A DNA stretch of 64,000 nt from Trileptium ribeirensis (Eukaryota; Nematoda; Enoplea; Enoplida; Thoracostomopsidae). A program made the translations under genes and the position numbers. The number at the start of each line of letters is the position of its first letter. Position 1 is the first letter of the stretch. The notes below the pieces were generated by a model, which was not told the origin of the DNA, ran no database searches, and was given only the letters and a program-made list of their open reading frames with translations. The DNA lies in the NCBI GenBank assembly GCA_030248225.1, contig JASANE010019340.1, positions 97,435 through 161,434 on the forward strand. The letters run 5' to 3'. Shown piece by piece: positions 52,801 to 61,899 of the stretch.

Positions 52801-53313
52801 CTCCTGAGTCGTATGCGAACCTGTCTATAGCATTTGCCCAAGTCATCGCTACAGAAGCTAACGCCATAAAGTGATTACATCGTTGCAAGTCGGTTCATGG
52901 CAGCATCTGTTATAAATGCACCCTGAAAGATTCAGAAGGAAATCTTTTATGGGTGTAGCTCAGACCTCGGCCCATTTTCGGTCAATGAATTATGATTCTT
53001 ACATTTTTATACTTATACTTTATTCTAGTTTTGAGTGGTCCGGTCAGATTAAAGCCCGAGCCACACGCCCCCATGACCTGAATCCGGATTGTATAAAAGA
53101 CTATATGTAACATCTAACAGTTTATGAAAACTTTAGGCAATTGACAAGATGGACGAAACAACAATTAAGGACGTCTTCTACTTCATGAAACGCCATGCCG
53201 AACACGCTCTTGGTCGTCCGATTACCGAACGAAACGTTCAAGATTTTATCGGAAACATCAAAAGCTACATTACCACATTTTTCAATCGCATGCAACACCA
53301 GTTTGCCTATTAG
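34792..53313 (+). CDS. spliced gene: secreted three-unit helical polyprotein precursor (10 exons)
   Basis: Exons are 34792-34842, 36308-36481, 37044-37145, 38434-38595, 41118-41279, 45309-45410, 46200-46346, 49009-49182, 50985-51086 and 53137-53313. Each begins after AG and ends before GT, every exon is a multiple of three, and all introns are in phase 0. Together they give 450 codons and a TAG stop. After a 17-residue signal peptide the protein is three repeats of an a-b-c exon cassette. Each cassette opens with an R-x-[K/R]-R site (RYRR, RFKR, RYKR), so I infer cutting by a furin-like convertase in the secretory pathway into units of about 15-17 kDa. No cysteine occurs anywhere. The composition is highly charged and predicted helical by eye. 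The layout recalls nematode polyprotein allergens, but I see no sequence match to them or to any family I know. Function is unknown. Confidence 0.85.
36308..36481 (+). CDS. exon 2: cassette 1, module a
   Basis: The exon has 58 codons between TTTTTGCAG and GTAAGT. It starts RSHRYRR, a convertase-type site that lies just after the signal peptide and would release unit 1. Then comes the helical body with NNFPADEFQTFWNK and MTRDELKAKFEANK. The motifs NFP..EF..F.NK and MTRDE..AK...NK are shared with exon 5 and, more loosely, with exon 8. Confidence 0.85.
37044..37145 (+). CDS. exon 3: cassette 1, module b
   Basis: The exon has 34 codons, exactly the length of exons 6 and 9. It begins GNMDLTLE, identical in all three b modules, with YP at 18-19 and Trp at 25 also invariant. 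The acceptor CTGTTTAAG is unusual in having AAG, but the two sister exons fix the position. The donor is GTATGT. Confidence 0.83.
38434..38595 (+). CDS. exon 4: cassette 1, module c
   Basis: The exon has 54 codons after TAATTTCAG. It contains LYNKAKGFLESKFGPIDYNK and ends IYGGSR. The 3' end is the least certain splice in the gene. The phase-0 donor GTTGGT is weak, but ending there aligns with exon 7 and joins the next exon in frame. GTAACT four bases on would break the frame. Confidence 0.72.
38664..39252. repeat. 294-bp tandem duplication in intron 4
   Basis: CTAGTGTATGGGGCTATCAG at 38664 and CTAGTGTATAGGGCAATCAG at 38958 start two near-identical copies. Both end at CGTCATGTGAAC. Only scattered single-base differences separate them, so the duplication is recent. 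Confidence 0.93.
41118..41279 (+). CDS. exon 5: cassette 2, module a
   Basis: The exon has 54 codons between TTATTTCAG and GTATGT. It starts RFKR, a convertase-type site directly at the boundary of unit 2. It shares NFP..EF..F.NK and MTRDE..AK...NK with exon 2. Confidence 0.87.
42746..44256. repeat. segment flanked by oppositely oriented short repeats (intron 5)
   Basis: Three AATCCCGACACTTT-like phrases lie at 42746-42832. Four TCGGGATTAAAGT-like phrases, their reverse complement, lie at 44182-44256. The ~1.35 kb between them has no gene. This could be a foldback element or a non-autonomous transposon with subterminal repeats. Confidence 0.35.
45309..45410 (+). CDS. exon 6: cassette 2, module b
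   Basis: The exon has 34 codons between GATGACAG and GTAAGT. It begins GNMDLTLE and keeps the YP pair and the Trp at position 25. It ends NKWDN. The 4-kb intron before it is the longest of the gene. Confidence 0.86.
46200..46346 (+). CDS. exon 7: cassette 2, module c
   Basis: The exon has 49 codons between CTACTTTCAG and GTAAGT. It contains RDTFGDVDFEGFYRNFKNYV, which aligns with the GPIDYNKFKGKI part of exon 4. It ends YAGIT, just before the next convertase site. Confidence 0.85.
47085..47148. repeat. 15-bp microsatellite-like repeat, 4 copies (intron 7)
   Basis: GTCAATTTAAAACAA, GTCATTTTAAAACCA, GTCAATTTGAAAACA and GTCGTTTCAAAACAG follow each other without a gap. Confidence 0.85.
48343..48528. 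repeat. 51-bp minisatellite, ~3.6 copies (intron 7)
   Basis: Units of the type CCGTCCATAAGACAATGTCC, then GTGCAAGAGTAAGACAATG-like sequence and a GTCCAA end, repeat every 51 bases. Because 51 is a multiple of three, both minus-strand frames stay open and give 17-residue repeats such as GHCLMDG..TDIVLLL. I read them as a by-product. Confidence 0.92.
48745..48921 (-). pseudogene. possible coding fragment on the minus strand inside intron 7
   Basis: A minus-strand frame of 58 codons ends in TGA at 48745-48747. It reads like ordinary protein, for example LYRISSREHKNSNKRLFRID, then MVWGATGF and YRACKYMNEQLVELCGDLF. The stretch is richer in GC than the intron around it. I do not recognise the family. 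It could be a terminal exon, a processed copy fragment or a chance frame. The overlapping plus-strand frame looks less natural. Confidence 0.3.
49009..49182 (+). CDS. exon 8: cassette 3, module a
   Basis: The exon has 58 codons between ATTTTCAG and GTAAGG. It starts SRRYKRE, the third R-x-[K/R]-R site. The body has DRFPKDEWDRFYSKF, the most diverged a module, with EVGMDAKEEIEKHK in place of the MTRDE block. Confidence 0.86.
49950..50470. repeat. GC-rich dispersed repeat plus A-rich block (intron 8)
   Basis: 49950-50090 resembles 22400-22560. 50200-50300 is GC-rich. 50320-50430 carries units like GGTAAATTAACAAAAACGGG that recall 24130-24180. The whole block is probably transposon debris. Confidence 0.45.
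50985..51086 (+). CDS. exon 9: cassette 3, module b
   Basis: The exon has 34 codons between TTAATTTTAG and GTAAGT. It begins GNMDLTLE, with YP at 18-19 and Trp at 25 as in its two sisters. Confidence 0.86.
51735..52237. mobile_element. ~500-bp terminal-inverted-repeat element (intron 9)
   Basis: GCGGCGTTCACGTTATTAT (51739) is matched in inverted orientation by TTATAACGTGAACGCCG (52218-52234). The interior has no frame and several short GACAC/GTGTC phrases. Target-site duplication and superfamily could not be fixed. Confidence 0.65.
53137..53313 (+). CDS. exon 10: cassette 3, module c and stop codon
   Basis: The exon has 58 codons plus TAG, after ACTTTAG. It starts AIDKMDETTIKD, aligned with AKDNLEESTVRD of exon 7, and ends FFNRMQHQFAY. 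The last unit has no trailing convertase site. Confidence 0.85.
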   Translation, partial: AIDKMDETTIKDVFYFMKRHAEHALGRPITERNVQDFIGNIKSYITTFFNRMQHQFAY

Positions 53314-53348
53314 TTAATTATGCAATTGCTCAAAATTAAGACGTTTTA

Positions 53349-53354
53349 AATAAA
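53349..53354 (+). terminator. polyadenylation signal AATAAA
   Basis: AATAAA stands 36 bases after the stop codon of the polyprotein gene. It is the first such hexamer downstream, so it is the likely 3' end signal. Confidence 0.6.
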
Positions 53355-53629
53355 TTATGTGGTATTATGAAATAATTTTGGATATCGTTCAGTTTATGTG
53401 CTAGTGTTATCTGAAATACATCATCCCAGTCCGTGTAAAACGCAGATCGGCGAATCACAACATGAAACGTGGATAAATACGTTAGAGATAATATTCAAAA
53501 TCCAAAACTGATTTCGAAAATATAAAATCTTTAAGCGTAGTTATAGCTAAACTTAGGGTGATTTTATCAGTGATATCTTATGCCATCTTGATAGCATCAT
53601 AATTGTATAATTTTAGGATACAACAATTT

Positions 53630-53738
53630 CAAGGAACAAATAAATCTTTTTCCCCTGTGCAGAACAAATCTATTTTCCCCTGTGCTGAACAAATCTATTT
53701 TCCCCTGTGCAGAACAAATCTATTTTCCTCAACAGTAG
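53630..53738. repeat. 25-bp minisatellite, ~3.6 copies
   Basis: AACAAATCTATTTTCCCCTG followed by TGCAG or TGCTG repeats every 25 bases downstream of the polyprotein gene. It opens the frame at 53603-53785, which I do not count as a gene. Confidence 0.9.
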
Positions 53739-53751
53739 TTGTTGAGCCCTC

Positions 53752-53991
53752 ATGTTGCAAGCTGTATGGTATTACTATTTTTTGACAGCTATTATTGCAT
53801 CTCAAAATATTTTCATTACTTTTAACGTAATTCTTACTCCAGTGCTCTATACATTTTTGTATTTTAATTGGAATTCAAATAAAGATGGTTTAATAGTTTG
53901 CATTGGCATTGCTCTTCTCGCAGCATATATACTACTGCTACAGCTATTAAAAACGTATCTGGCACTTCAGAGTATCAATAAACGTGCCTGA
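53752..53991 (+). CDS. candidate small membrane protein, 79 residues (weak)
   Basis: The frame encodes a very hydrophobic peptide with two possible membrane segments (about residues 8-36 and 47-66), a polar turn NWNSNKDG between them and a basic end NKRA. An AATAAA overlaps its last codons. In AT-rich DNA such frames arise by chance, and I know no homologue. Its membrane-like pattern is the only support. Confidence 0.2.
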   Translation: MLQAVWYYYFLTAIIASQNIFITFNVILTPVLYTFLYFNWNSNKDGLIVCIGIALLAAYILLLQLLKTYLALQSINKRA

Positions 53992-54625
53992 AATATAAAT
54001 ATCAGTTTCAGATGCTGCGTTGTGGCCATTTCGTTTCTGATGATTTTTATTTTAATACTAGTCGCTCGAAAACTTCTGTAATACTGCAAATTTGATGTAA
54101 GATTGTGTGGGCTATGTGTCATTGACTGAATTATGTTAAGCAACTATAGTAAAGCTACATTTTAAGCTTTACTTACAATATTAATAGGACCCGGCTGCTA
54201 CATTATGTGATCACAAAAAGCAATCTGTTATACTGCAAAACGGCTAGACGATATGCAAAACATTCGAGCCAAGTTTGACCAGCCATAGTAAAGTTACAGA
54301 CGACAACAGTAATTTTTATCCAGACTAAGCCATGACGTACGGGATTTTAACCTTATTTTACCTTCAAAACACCTGTCTGGATGATGCTGATTCTATTCCA
54401 CAATTACAAATACACCTTGAAAGCGTTATGAAATATTGAATATTACAGGATCACGTTTAAGATCTTATGTGCTGTGAAATTTTAAACCAAATCTGTAATA
54501 CTATTATGAAGCTTCAAACCCAAGCAAATCACTTTGAGTCTATGGTGAGCTGCAATAATTGTCAATATCTGCTCGCCAATTGCTGCATTGGTATATCATA
54601 TTTATCTTTAAAAACTTAATGTTAA

Positions 54626-54979
54626 CCCTGCACTCACATGTTGGCCCGTGTTTGATGATACGGGCGTTTTCACCTGACCCCCAGTTTCTGGGAGGTCGAG
54701 ATGCACTGACACCCCAGTTTCTGGGGGATAGCTCGGACCCCCCCCCAGTTTTCTGGGGGGAGGGGTCGGTCGAACCCCCTCCAATTTTTGGGGGAGGGGT
54801 CGGTTGAACCAGTAGCTGCTTATAAACCGACCCCCCAGAAACTGGCCGATAAATTGGGGACCGACCTATCCTTTTCCCCTAAAACTGAAAGTCTGTGCAC
54901 GACGACACAACTACAAATGAGTAGGGGCAGGCCGAAACCCGCCGTGTTATCAAACACGGACTAACATTAGAGTGCAGGG
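54626..54979. mobile_element. 354-bp inverted-repeat element with GC-rich palindromic core
   Basis: The ends CCCTGCACTC...ATGTT...CCGTGTTTGAT (54626-54665) recur inverted as ATCAAACACGG...AACAT...GAGTGCAGGG (54941-54979). TTAA precedes the left end but AAGT follows the right end, so piggyBac membership is only a guess. The core repeats the palindrome CCCCAGTTTCTGGGG about four times with long G and C runs. The short frame at 54559-54807 is an artefact of this. Confidence 0.78.
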
Positions 54980-57900
54980 AAGTGTCACACTCTTCCCTTA
55001 TGCACTCTTGATTTTATCCATTTTCCACGTTACGTACTTACTTGGAACTAGTGTTGCACACGTCACAATTCCACATCGTTCTAGAAAATTTTTTGGTTTG
55101 TCTGGAACAAGGAATGAAAACTCACCGTTAATAGCAAACCGCTATTAAGCACAACGGTTTTTTTATGCAAACATCCGATCATTATTCTGTAATATGTACG
55201 GTGATTGCCACTATACAAATGTCATATTGATGACGCCAAATACTTAAAGGCGGAATTGTAATTAGGCTGTTATCTCTAGCATTTAAGAATTTCATTGTAT
55301 CAGTAATGCTGCAGCTTATGCGAAACTTTCAAAGAAATGTCATATTTATCAGATCCAAGTCAGATAGCAATGCTCTCTTAATACTGATTTATAGTCAGCA
55401 AAGCAATAAAAATGACTGCATTAAATTTTTTCGGCATCTACTGATGTTCTACTACTGATAATAGCAGCCAAATTATATATAGCCTGCCTTGACGTTTTAC
55501 GATATCAGACTACAAAATTGTAGATGAGAATGCAGTAATTTATATCTGCCTGTATTACCCGATTCGAGATTTATTTGCAAATTGGGTAAAGTAAAGGTTT
55601 ATGCATAAATACAAGACCCTATCTAACAGTAACTAATAAGTTTATTAACCAAACGCATACTGATAGCCAGAGAGTCAGCGTAGCCATCATCAGGAGTTAA
55701 GGCCATCACAGCGAGCTCGAAACTTATGTATTGGCTTACAAACTGCCGATGTACCAGCAACAAAATATTACAAACAAATAAAATACGGCATATAACTGTA
55801 CCACAGTTATAGAAAGTTAATAAACTGGTATTCTGGTTATGTCCGGTCACAGCAGTAAGCAACAAAAAACGCAAGAATAACGAGAATTAATATATTCTTT
55901 CAAAGATTTTACCAAATTGTAAAAACTTACCTAAGGTAAATTTATTTCGTGCTTTTCGAAAACTACAAATTTGCTAAACTAGTATCTAGCAAGCTGGTAT
56001 TAAACAGAGCGAGAGTGGTTTCATCAAGTGGTCATTTTGTGTAATCACTTCTAACAGGTTTTGTGCTTCATATATACAACTCCAAAGCCCATTTGTAATC
56101 CAAAAACCTCGTCGATCTAAAAAAACCCATGAAAACAGCTGAAAACGTGCAAAGTATTCTTGTTGCATTCTAGATAACCAACTTATCGTATTCAGCAAGC
56201 CGAAAAACCTTTATACCCTGCATGCAGTACAGTACCAAAGAAACGAACACTGACCACAGTTTGGAAATCCGGTTCGTTGACTGTAAAACCCTTGACAGAC
56301 CTGAAATGCAGGAAGTAACCGAAATGCAGGAAGTAACCGAAATTCCAGTTCCGGCGAAAACCGTGTTCTGGTTCTGGCAAAGGGCAAAACCCATATAGAA
56401 GCCGGAATTCCGGTTTGAAAATTTTGTTTGAAATTTTTCACATTTTTGCTTAATCTGTAGTCCAAACATATGTATAATATATACGCAATAATCAAATCCC
56501 AATACAACAAGCAAAAGAAAAGATTGTCTTGTTTATTTACTGTGTGAAACGTAAGTGGGACACATAATTTCATTTGGAATCTTTCAACCCTGCAAGGCCA
56601 GCTCGATGCTTGTAACAGCGATTTTACACACTCAGAAGTCTACGGGTATGTCAGAACTAAACCGGTCCAACTCGGTAACAAAGTATGAGTTATTCAGAAC
56701 TACTTAGCTGTAAGCTTGGCTAACATAAGTTGTTGCGCTTGTAAATTTTGTAAACCAGTCTACATTGAAATAAAGTAACGTTGTCTACAACGCAGCCAAA
56801 AACTTGGTTTTAATGGCGTTAAGCATGCGTAAAAACGTAATCGTTTCGACATTAGCGGAACATGTCGGATTATGTTACGGTTACCATGTATGCGTGGGTC
56901 CCTCGTACTTGGTCGCACGACTCCGTAATAGGTACCTCCCTTCACAGACGTTTACCCCGATTTGCACACGCACAACATTTGTCCCTTCACCGAGGTAAAA
57001 ACGTTTAGAACACTCCACTTCGATTTAGCCTCTCCACTGAGGGGAGGGGGCATGATTTTCGAGTTCTGCGAGATGTCAGCAACTCCTCCAGATAAGTTTT
57101 GCCTTCCCCTGGGTCAAACCGCTAGCACATCTAGGTCATTTTGAGGTTACACCAAGACCAGATGCTCCTCTATCCTACAGATTTTGAACCTGAAGTGTAA
57201 GGTACTGTTGTCATACAGTGACGTTTTAACAAAGCTGCATGTACGCGTGCGCTAGTTTATGGGGTGATGCTACCATCTGCTCATATTGTTGACCCAATGT
57301 ACTTGAAGTCGTTGTGGGCAAGTAGGACCAGATTCGAAGCTCTTCTTCGTGTGCGGAAGCAGTTGTATGGTTTAGGCCCGAAGTTCGAGCACTAGGCGGG
57401 AAGCACTCGTAGCTCGAAGAGGTGACAAAACATCGTATGACCTGTGCCTACAAGATCATGGTTATACCACATGAAATACTCCAGCGGATAGGTAGCTGAT
57501 AGGGAGCCACTAGGTAGGCCGCTTAATCCTGTTGCAAGCCGTTGGATTCCTATGAGATGCTGAAGCTATGCCTACCAGATAGCGGCCAGGCACTGGCACA
57601 AACGCATATCTGGGTTTGCCACGTAACACTGTAGTCAGGCCTCATTAGCTAGGAAGCAGGTCGTATCAACCCTCCCGTGCGTCATGCGTGCCCCAGCAAA
57701 CGAGTAGCAGCTCATCCGGAAGTTTATGTTCGAGGACCTCAACCTTAGCCTTTGGGTCAAGACCAATTGACCGCAATACAGCGGGGACCGTATACTTGAA
57801 AACGCAAAGGTATTTACTGTTTACTAGAGCCCCATTATTTTAAAGAACTTTGTCAAAGTGGAGTTGATATACTGGGAGAAGCGCTGTTTTAGCTGGGACA

Positions 57901-58808
57901 ATGTGTGTTTATAGCATACTTCCGCATCAGCCGTAATAGTGTTCCAAACACATCTAAAAAGAATTTAGCACAATAATTTGGAGTATTGAAAAATTTGTTG
58001 TGTAACATGACGATGTAGTGCAGCTCTATCCAACGTAGTATTGTTCTCTCCGAGCTCTATAGTCATTTGTCCCGGCAAGGAACAAATTTTTCCCAGTTGC
58101 AGCCTTTGGTGCAGTGTCAATTTTTTAATCTTTCACAAAAATGCAGGCAATTTGAGTAAAAGAGACACATTGTTCAATTTTTCCAGCTATAGTTGTTGGC
58201 TAAAAATGAGACAGCACTTGTCAGACTGATATTTTCCAGCTGTGTTCTCACGAAGCGCGAACATAATTTTAACGAGGCGTTGCCTGGGTGTGTCCCTCCC
58301 AAAAATTGCTCATAATTTTAACAAAATCTTTGGAGAATCTGCAATTATATATTGCGCAAAAATTCAGCGGAAATTGGCATAAGGGGGTACCAAAATTGTC
58401 GTGCTCGAAAAAGAAAGTTCTATGGGATATGCGCAGGTGTCTCTTAGATACCACGCAGACTGAGACAGGCAAACGGGAGCCAATGTTTACGTTTAGCAAC
58501 CGAACGGAGTGAAGAAAGCCTACATGGAGTTTTGAGCGCCTAGATTTTCGGACCCAGGTAAACTTTAAGACTCATATAAGGACCTTAGGTTAGACTAAAG
58601 CTCGGATATTAGATTAGGCTCAGCATATCGACGAAGGCACAAACTTGATATAGCTTACGCTCCTTGTTTTTGATTTGGCCACTATTCTTGGTGGCAAAAT
58701 GCGATAAAAGCAATTGCATGTTGCGTGGTGTGCATGAAATAGTGCAATCGCTAGGAGTCAAAACGTGAAAAAATGATGCTTCAAATTATGTTTCTGACAA
58801 GTTGAAAT
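54980..58808. other. gene-free stretch
   Basis: No gene is supported. 55630-55720 is a diverged copy of the repeat at 33597-33690. At 56303-56338 an 18-base unit (GAAATGCAGGAAGTAACC) occurs twice in tandem. 57000-57800 is richer in GC and may be old transposon sequence. Confidence 0.4.
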
Positions 58809-60014
58809 TCACCTAGTATTCACCTGGCCCCACGGTTGTGCGGGGCCTCAATACTGATCACTCGTCGCCATTCTCCCTGTTCGCTGTACTAGGTTCGATA
58901 TGCGACATCGGGTATTGTTGCGATTGGCTTAGTGGCACGTATCGAAAATGCTAGTGGCAATCGTTGACTGTTTGACGTCGCCAGGTCTCGCGAGATCTTC
59001 CGCGCTTTCGGGCCCAGACCTCCGGCGGCGTTGCTTGAGCCAGTGACTTCGGGATCCTGTTGTGTGACATCCTCAGAATATGGCCGAGCAACCGCAAACG
59101 CTCCCTCCTCAGAAGTGTCGAAACCTCGGTTTCGAGACCAACTCTTCGACGAAGGTCTTCATTCCTGATGTGATCGAACTTTGTTACGCCTAGAATCCGG
59201 CGTCGACATAATGGTCTTTTCCATTATCCCCCAGCCCGCATTTGCCCCAAACTGGTCAGATTCTGGAAATTTTGGTATTTTTGTGATTCTCGAGACCTCG
59301 CCTGATGATTTCGACCAAAAATTTAATTTTTAAAGTTTTAGATTTTTTATATTTTTCGGGTCCCTTGGGAAGCCAAAAAATTTTTACCTACCATTCGACG
59401 CGGCTTGACGAGCTGAATTGAATTATTATATATTGAATTATTATTATATTATATTTTTAACAAAAGTAAAGATAAAAGTATCCTAAGTTATGGCCCAAAT
59501 ATCACCATTCGATTCAGCTCGTCAAGCCACGTTGAATAGTGGGTAAAAATTTAATTTTAAGAAAAAAGTTTTTGGGTCCCAAGGGGGGACCCTTGAGACC
59601 CGAAAAAATCTAAAATTTTAAAAATTAAATTTTTTGGTTGAAATTATCGAAGATCAGAAAAATACCAAAATTTCCAAAATCTGACCATTTTTCGGCAAAC
59701 ACGGGGTGGGAGAAGGGGATAATGGAAAAGAATTGACAGAAGTTCTCGGACGTGTTGATCTGCTGCTGAGTAGCTTACTTCGCTGTCCATGTTCCGCAGG
59801 CGTAGAACAGAATCGGTCGAATGGCAGCATTATATATCTGAACTGTCGTGGGAACGGACACGTCTGCCGAGTTCCACACATGCCGTAGACCCGCAAACGC
59901 TGACCTCACACTGTTTATGCGGTTTTTAATCTTGGTGTCGCAAGCCCCTGATTCCGTAAAAGTGCTGCCCAGGTAACAGAATTGTTCAACATGTTCCAGC
60001 ACAGAACCGTTTAG
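58809..60014 (-). mobile_element. RTE-like retrotransposon, copy 2, truncated and interrupted
   Basis: The sequence matches 17360 to about 18030 with many single-base changes, including the same 3' end (GTATTCACCTGG, then CCTCAATACTGATCACTC). It is more severely 5'-truncated: homology stops at about 60014. The protein pieces read FCYLGSTF, RSAFAGLRHVWNS and RPILFYACGTWTAK followed by a stop, so it is a dead copy. An inverted-repeat element splits it at 59209-59734. Confidence 0.9.
59209..59734. mobile_element. ~526-bp palindromic (foldback) element nested in the RTE-like copy
   Basis: Comparison with the uninterrupted copy 1 shows the insertion directly. GACA precedes it (59205-59208) and follows it (59735-59738) and is present once in copy 1. 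The ends TCTTTTCCATTATCCCC and GGGGATAATGGAAAAGA are inverted. The arms continue as inverted sequence for roughly 220 bases each, meeting in an AT-rich centre at about 59425-59455. There is no coding sequence, so it depends on an unknown transposase. Confidence 0.88.
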
Positions 60015-60741
60015 TGTCGGCGTTCCGTTCACTGGTAGCTAAATCACTTTAAACCAAGGGCTCGTGTTCAAAAAGCTGTCGTGGACTATGACACTCTTCA
60101 CGTAGTCACTAACAGGCTAGGTATAATACAGTTTACTACGTTGTACGACCGGTTACAGCATAACATACACAATACTTTATACTGTAATTTGGCGTAATTT
60201 CGCGATACCAACGCGGTTTCTAGCAACTTCGATGGTTAGCTCTTTTGTGACCTTTAATAAAAGCGACCTACGTTTACCTCGAAATACTCTACTGCCACTG
60301 AGATTGTGCTCGATAGAGCACTGTATGCGTAGGCTAGAATAACTATTCAAGCAGAACAAAGTGGCGGAACTAGTCCCACCGTGAAAACAACTGTAAACAC
60401 TATTTCTCCCCGCAACTACTCGAAATGGCACTACTCGGCACGCATGTTATCGCGTACACTGGTTACACCTACACAGTCTGCAAGCCAATGCAGTTTTGCT
60501 CACGTTCGTTTTAAACGCACTTAGGCCGTATGTCTGTTTGTCATACTAATAATACGAAGAACGCAAAATCAAACGAAAACCCAACTATTATGGCAACAAA
60601 TAACAACACGTGTATGCTCATACATGTCAAAGCCGGTATTCAAGGGGGGGCTAGCCTCCCCCTCCCCCCGAGACAAAGGATGCCCTGGTGATCTGCACCC
60701 ACCCAATCGCTTTGACTATAAAAATATATTATCACTATCTC
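60015..60741. other. gene-free stretch
   Basis: I see no gene. A C- and G-rich patch lies at 60645-60672. Confidence 0.35.
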
Positions 60742-61157
60742 AACTCGCGATGCGGGATACAACGAGGCTTCCACGTTTTAAGTTGTAGTTCCCAACCAAC
60801 ACAGTTAAAATCGGTTTATCCAGGTCATTTGTAAAAATGTGAAGATCATAAGTATAGTTAACAATCATGACGAACTTCAACGCAACCAAAACCCCCAGCT
60901 CTACACGTTAATCATAGTCACTGATCTATAATATAATAAACATCACACGTCATTTAATTTCTGAACGTCACCACTTCGAGAAAATTTGTTAACCCTTCCG
61001 TTCGTGAACTTAGTTTATTGGACTAGATACTATCGTAACACGTTATTAACCTTATTCTCTTAATAGTTGTTAGTGAACCTTATTCATATATTTTCGTAAT
61101 TCTGCTAGCTTAGTAACGTGGAAGTCCTATTGTAGAAATAATCCCGCATCGCGAGTT
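60742..61157. mobile_element. ~420-450 bp terminal-inverted-repeat element
   Basis: AACTCGCGATGCGGGAT (60742-60758) is perfectly inverted at 61141-61157. Beyond a short gap the arms match again (CTTCCACGTT inside left, AACGTGGAAG inside right). Outside both arms is TATCT or its inverse. The interior is AT-rich with no frame. Confidence 0.8.
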
Positions 61158-61899
61158 AAAAGATATAAAAGGTTTTACGAAAATCTATTTATAACCGAAA
61201 TGCAATAGCCTAGCTACAGCAGTGCAAAACGTAGGGAAACTGTCGGAAACATGTTTTTCAGTTCTGACTTAATAAATATTGCTTAATATTGGTACGTGTG
61301 TTGTTGTTGTTGTTAGCTCGCTTTGTGAAGTTCCTTACGGACACGATCATCAGCTCCTTAATAGTTTAGTGGCTAGCGTACAAAACTCTCACCAGTACAA
61401 TCTAAGTTCAATCCGCCGCCGCAGCAAGATTGCTCCACATATTGTAATATACACAATAATTCATGAAGACCAGAATTATAAAAAATAATAAGAATAAGGT
61501 TGAAGGTCGTCAGCTCTGACACAGTCGAACGGATCGCACAATCAGAACAAAAGTTGGTCGAAAAACTAACTTTAAGCCGAAATATTTGCAACTCTAATTT
61601 TGTGAAAAACTGTAATCCTTATAATAACTTTTTCTTTGAGTATAGTCAAAAGTCGAAGCGTCTAATGGGGCATTTAAGATAACTTGCGTGCGCTTTGTCT
61701 CTAGTTTGTCCCACAGTGAAGCGTGACTGTATGGGACATTGGCACAGTCATGGCTGACTATCAGTTTTGTCCTGAGGCGGAACCATGTGGGGCAAATTTA
61801 CCTGTCTCGCTTGACTGTCATATATAGTTATATCACGACGTTTATTGTAATTTTTATATTATGTAATATATTTATTGATATATTAATGACAACTCAAAT
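61158..61899. other. gene-free stretch
   Basis: I see no gene. GTCATGGCTGACTATCAGTT with GTCC close by (61747) recurs as GTCACGGCTGACTATCTG with TTTTGTCC near 63575. Confidence 0.35.
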
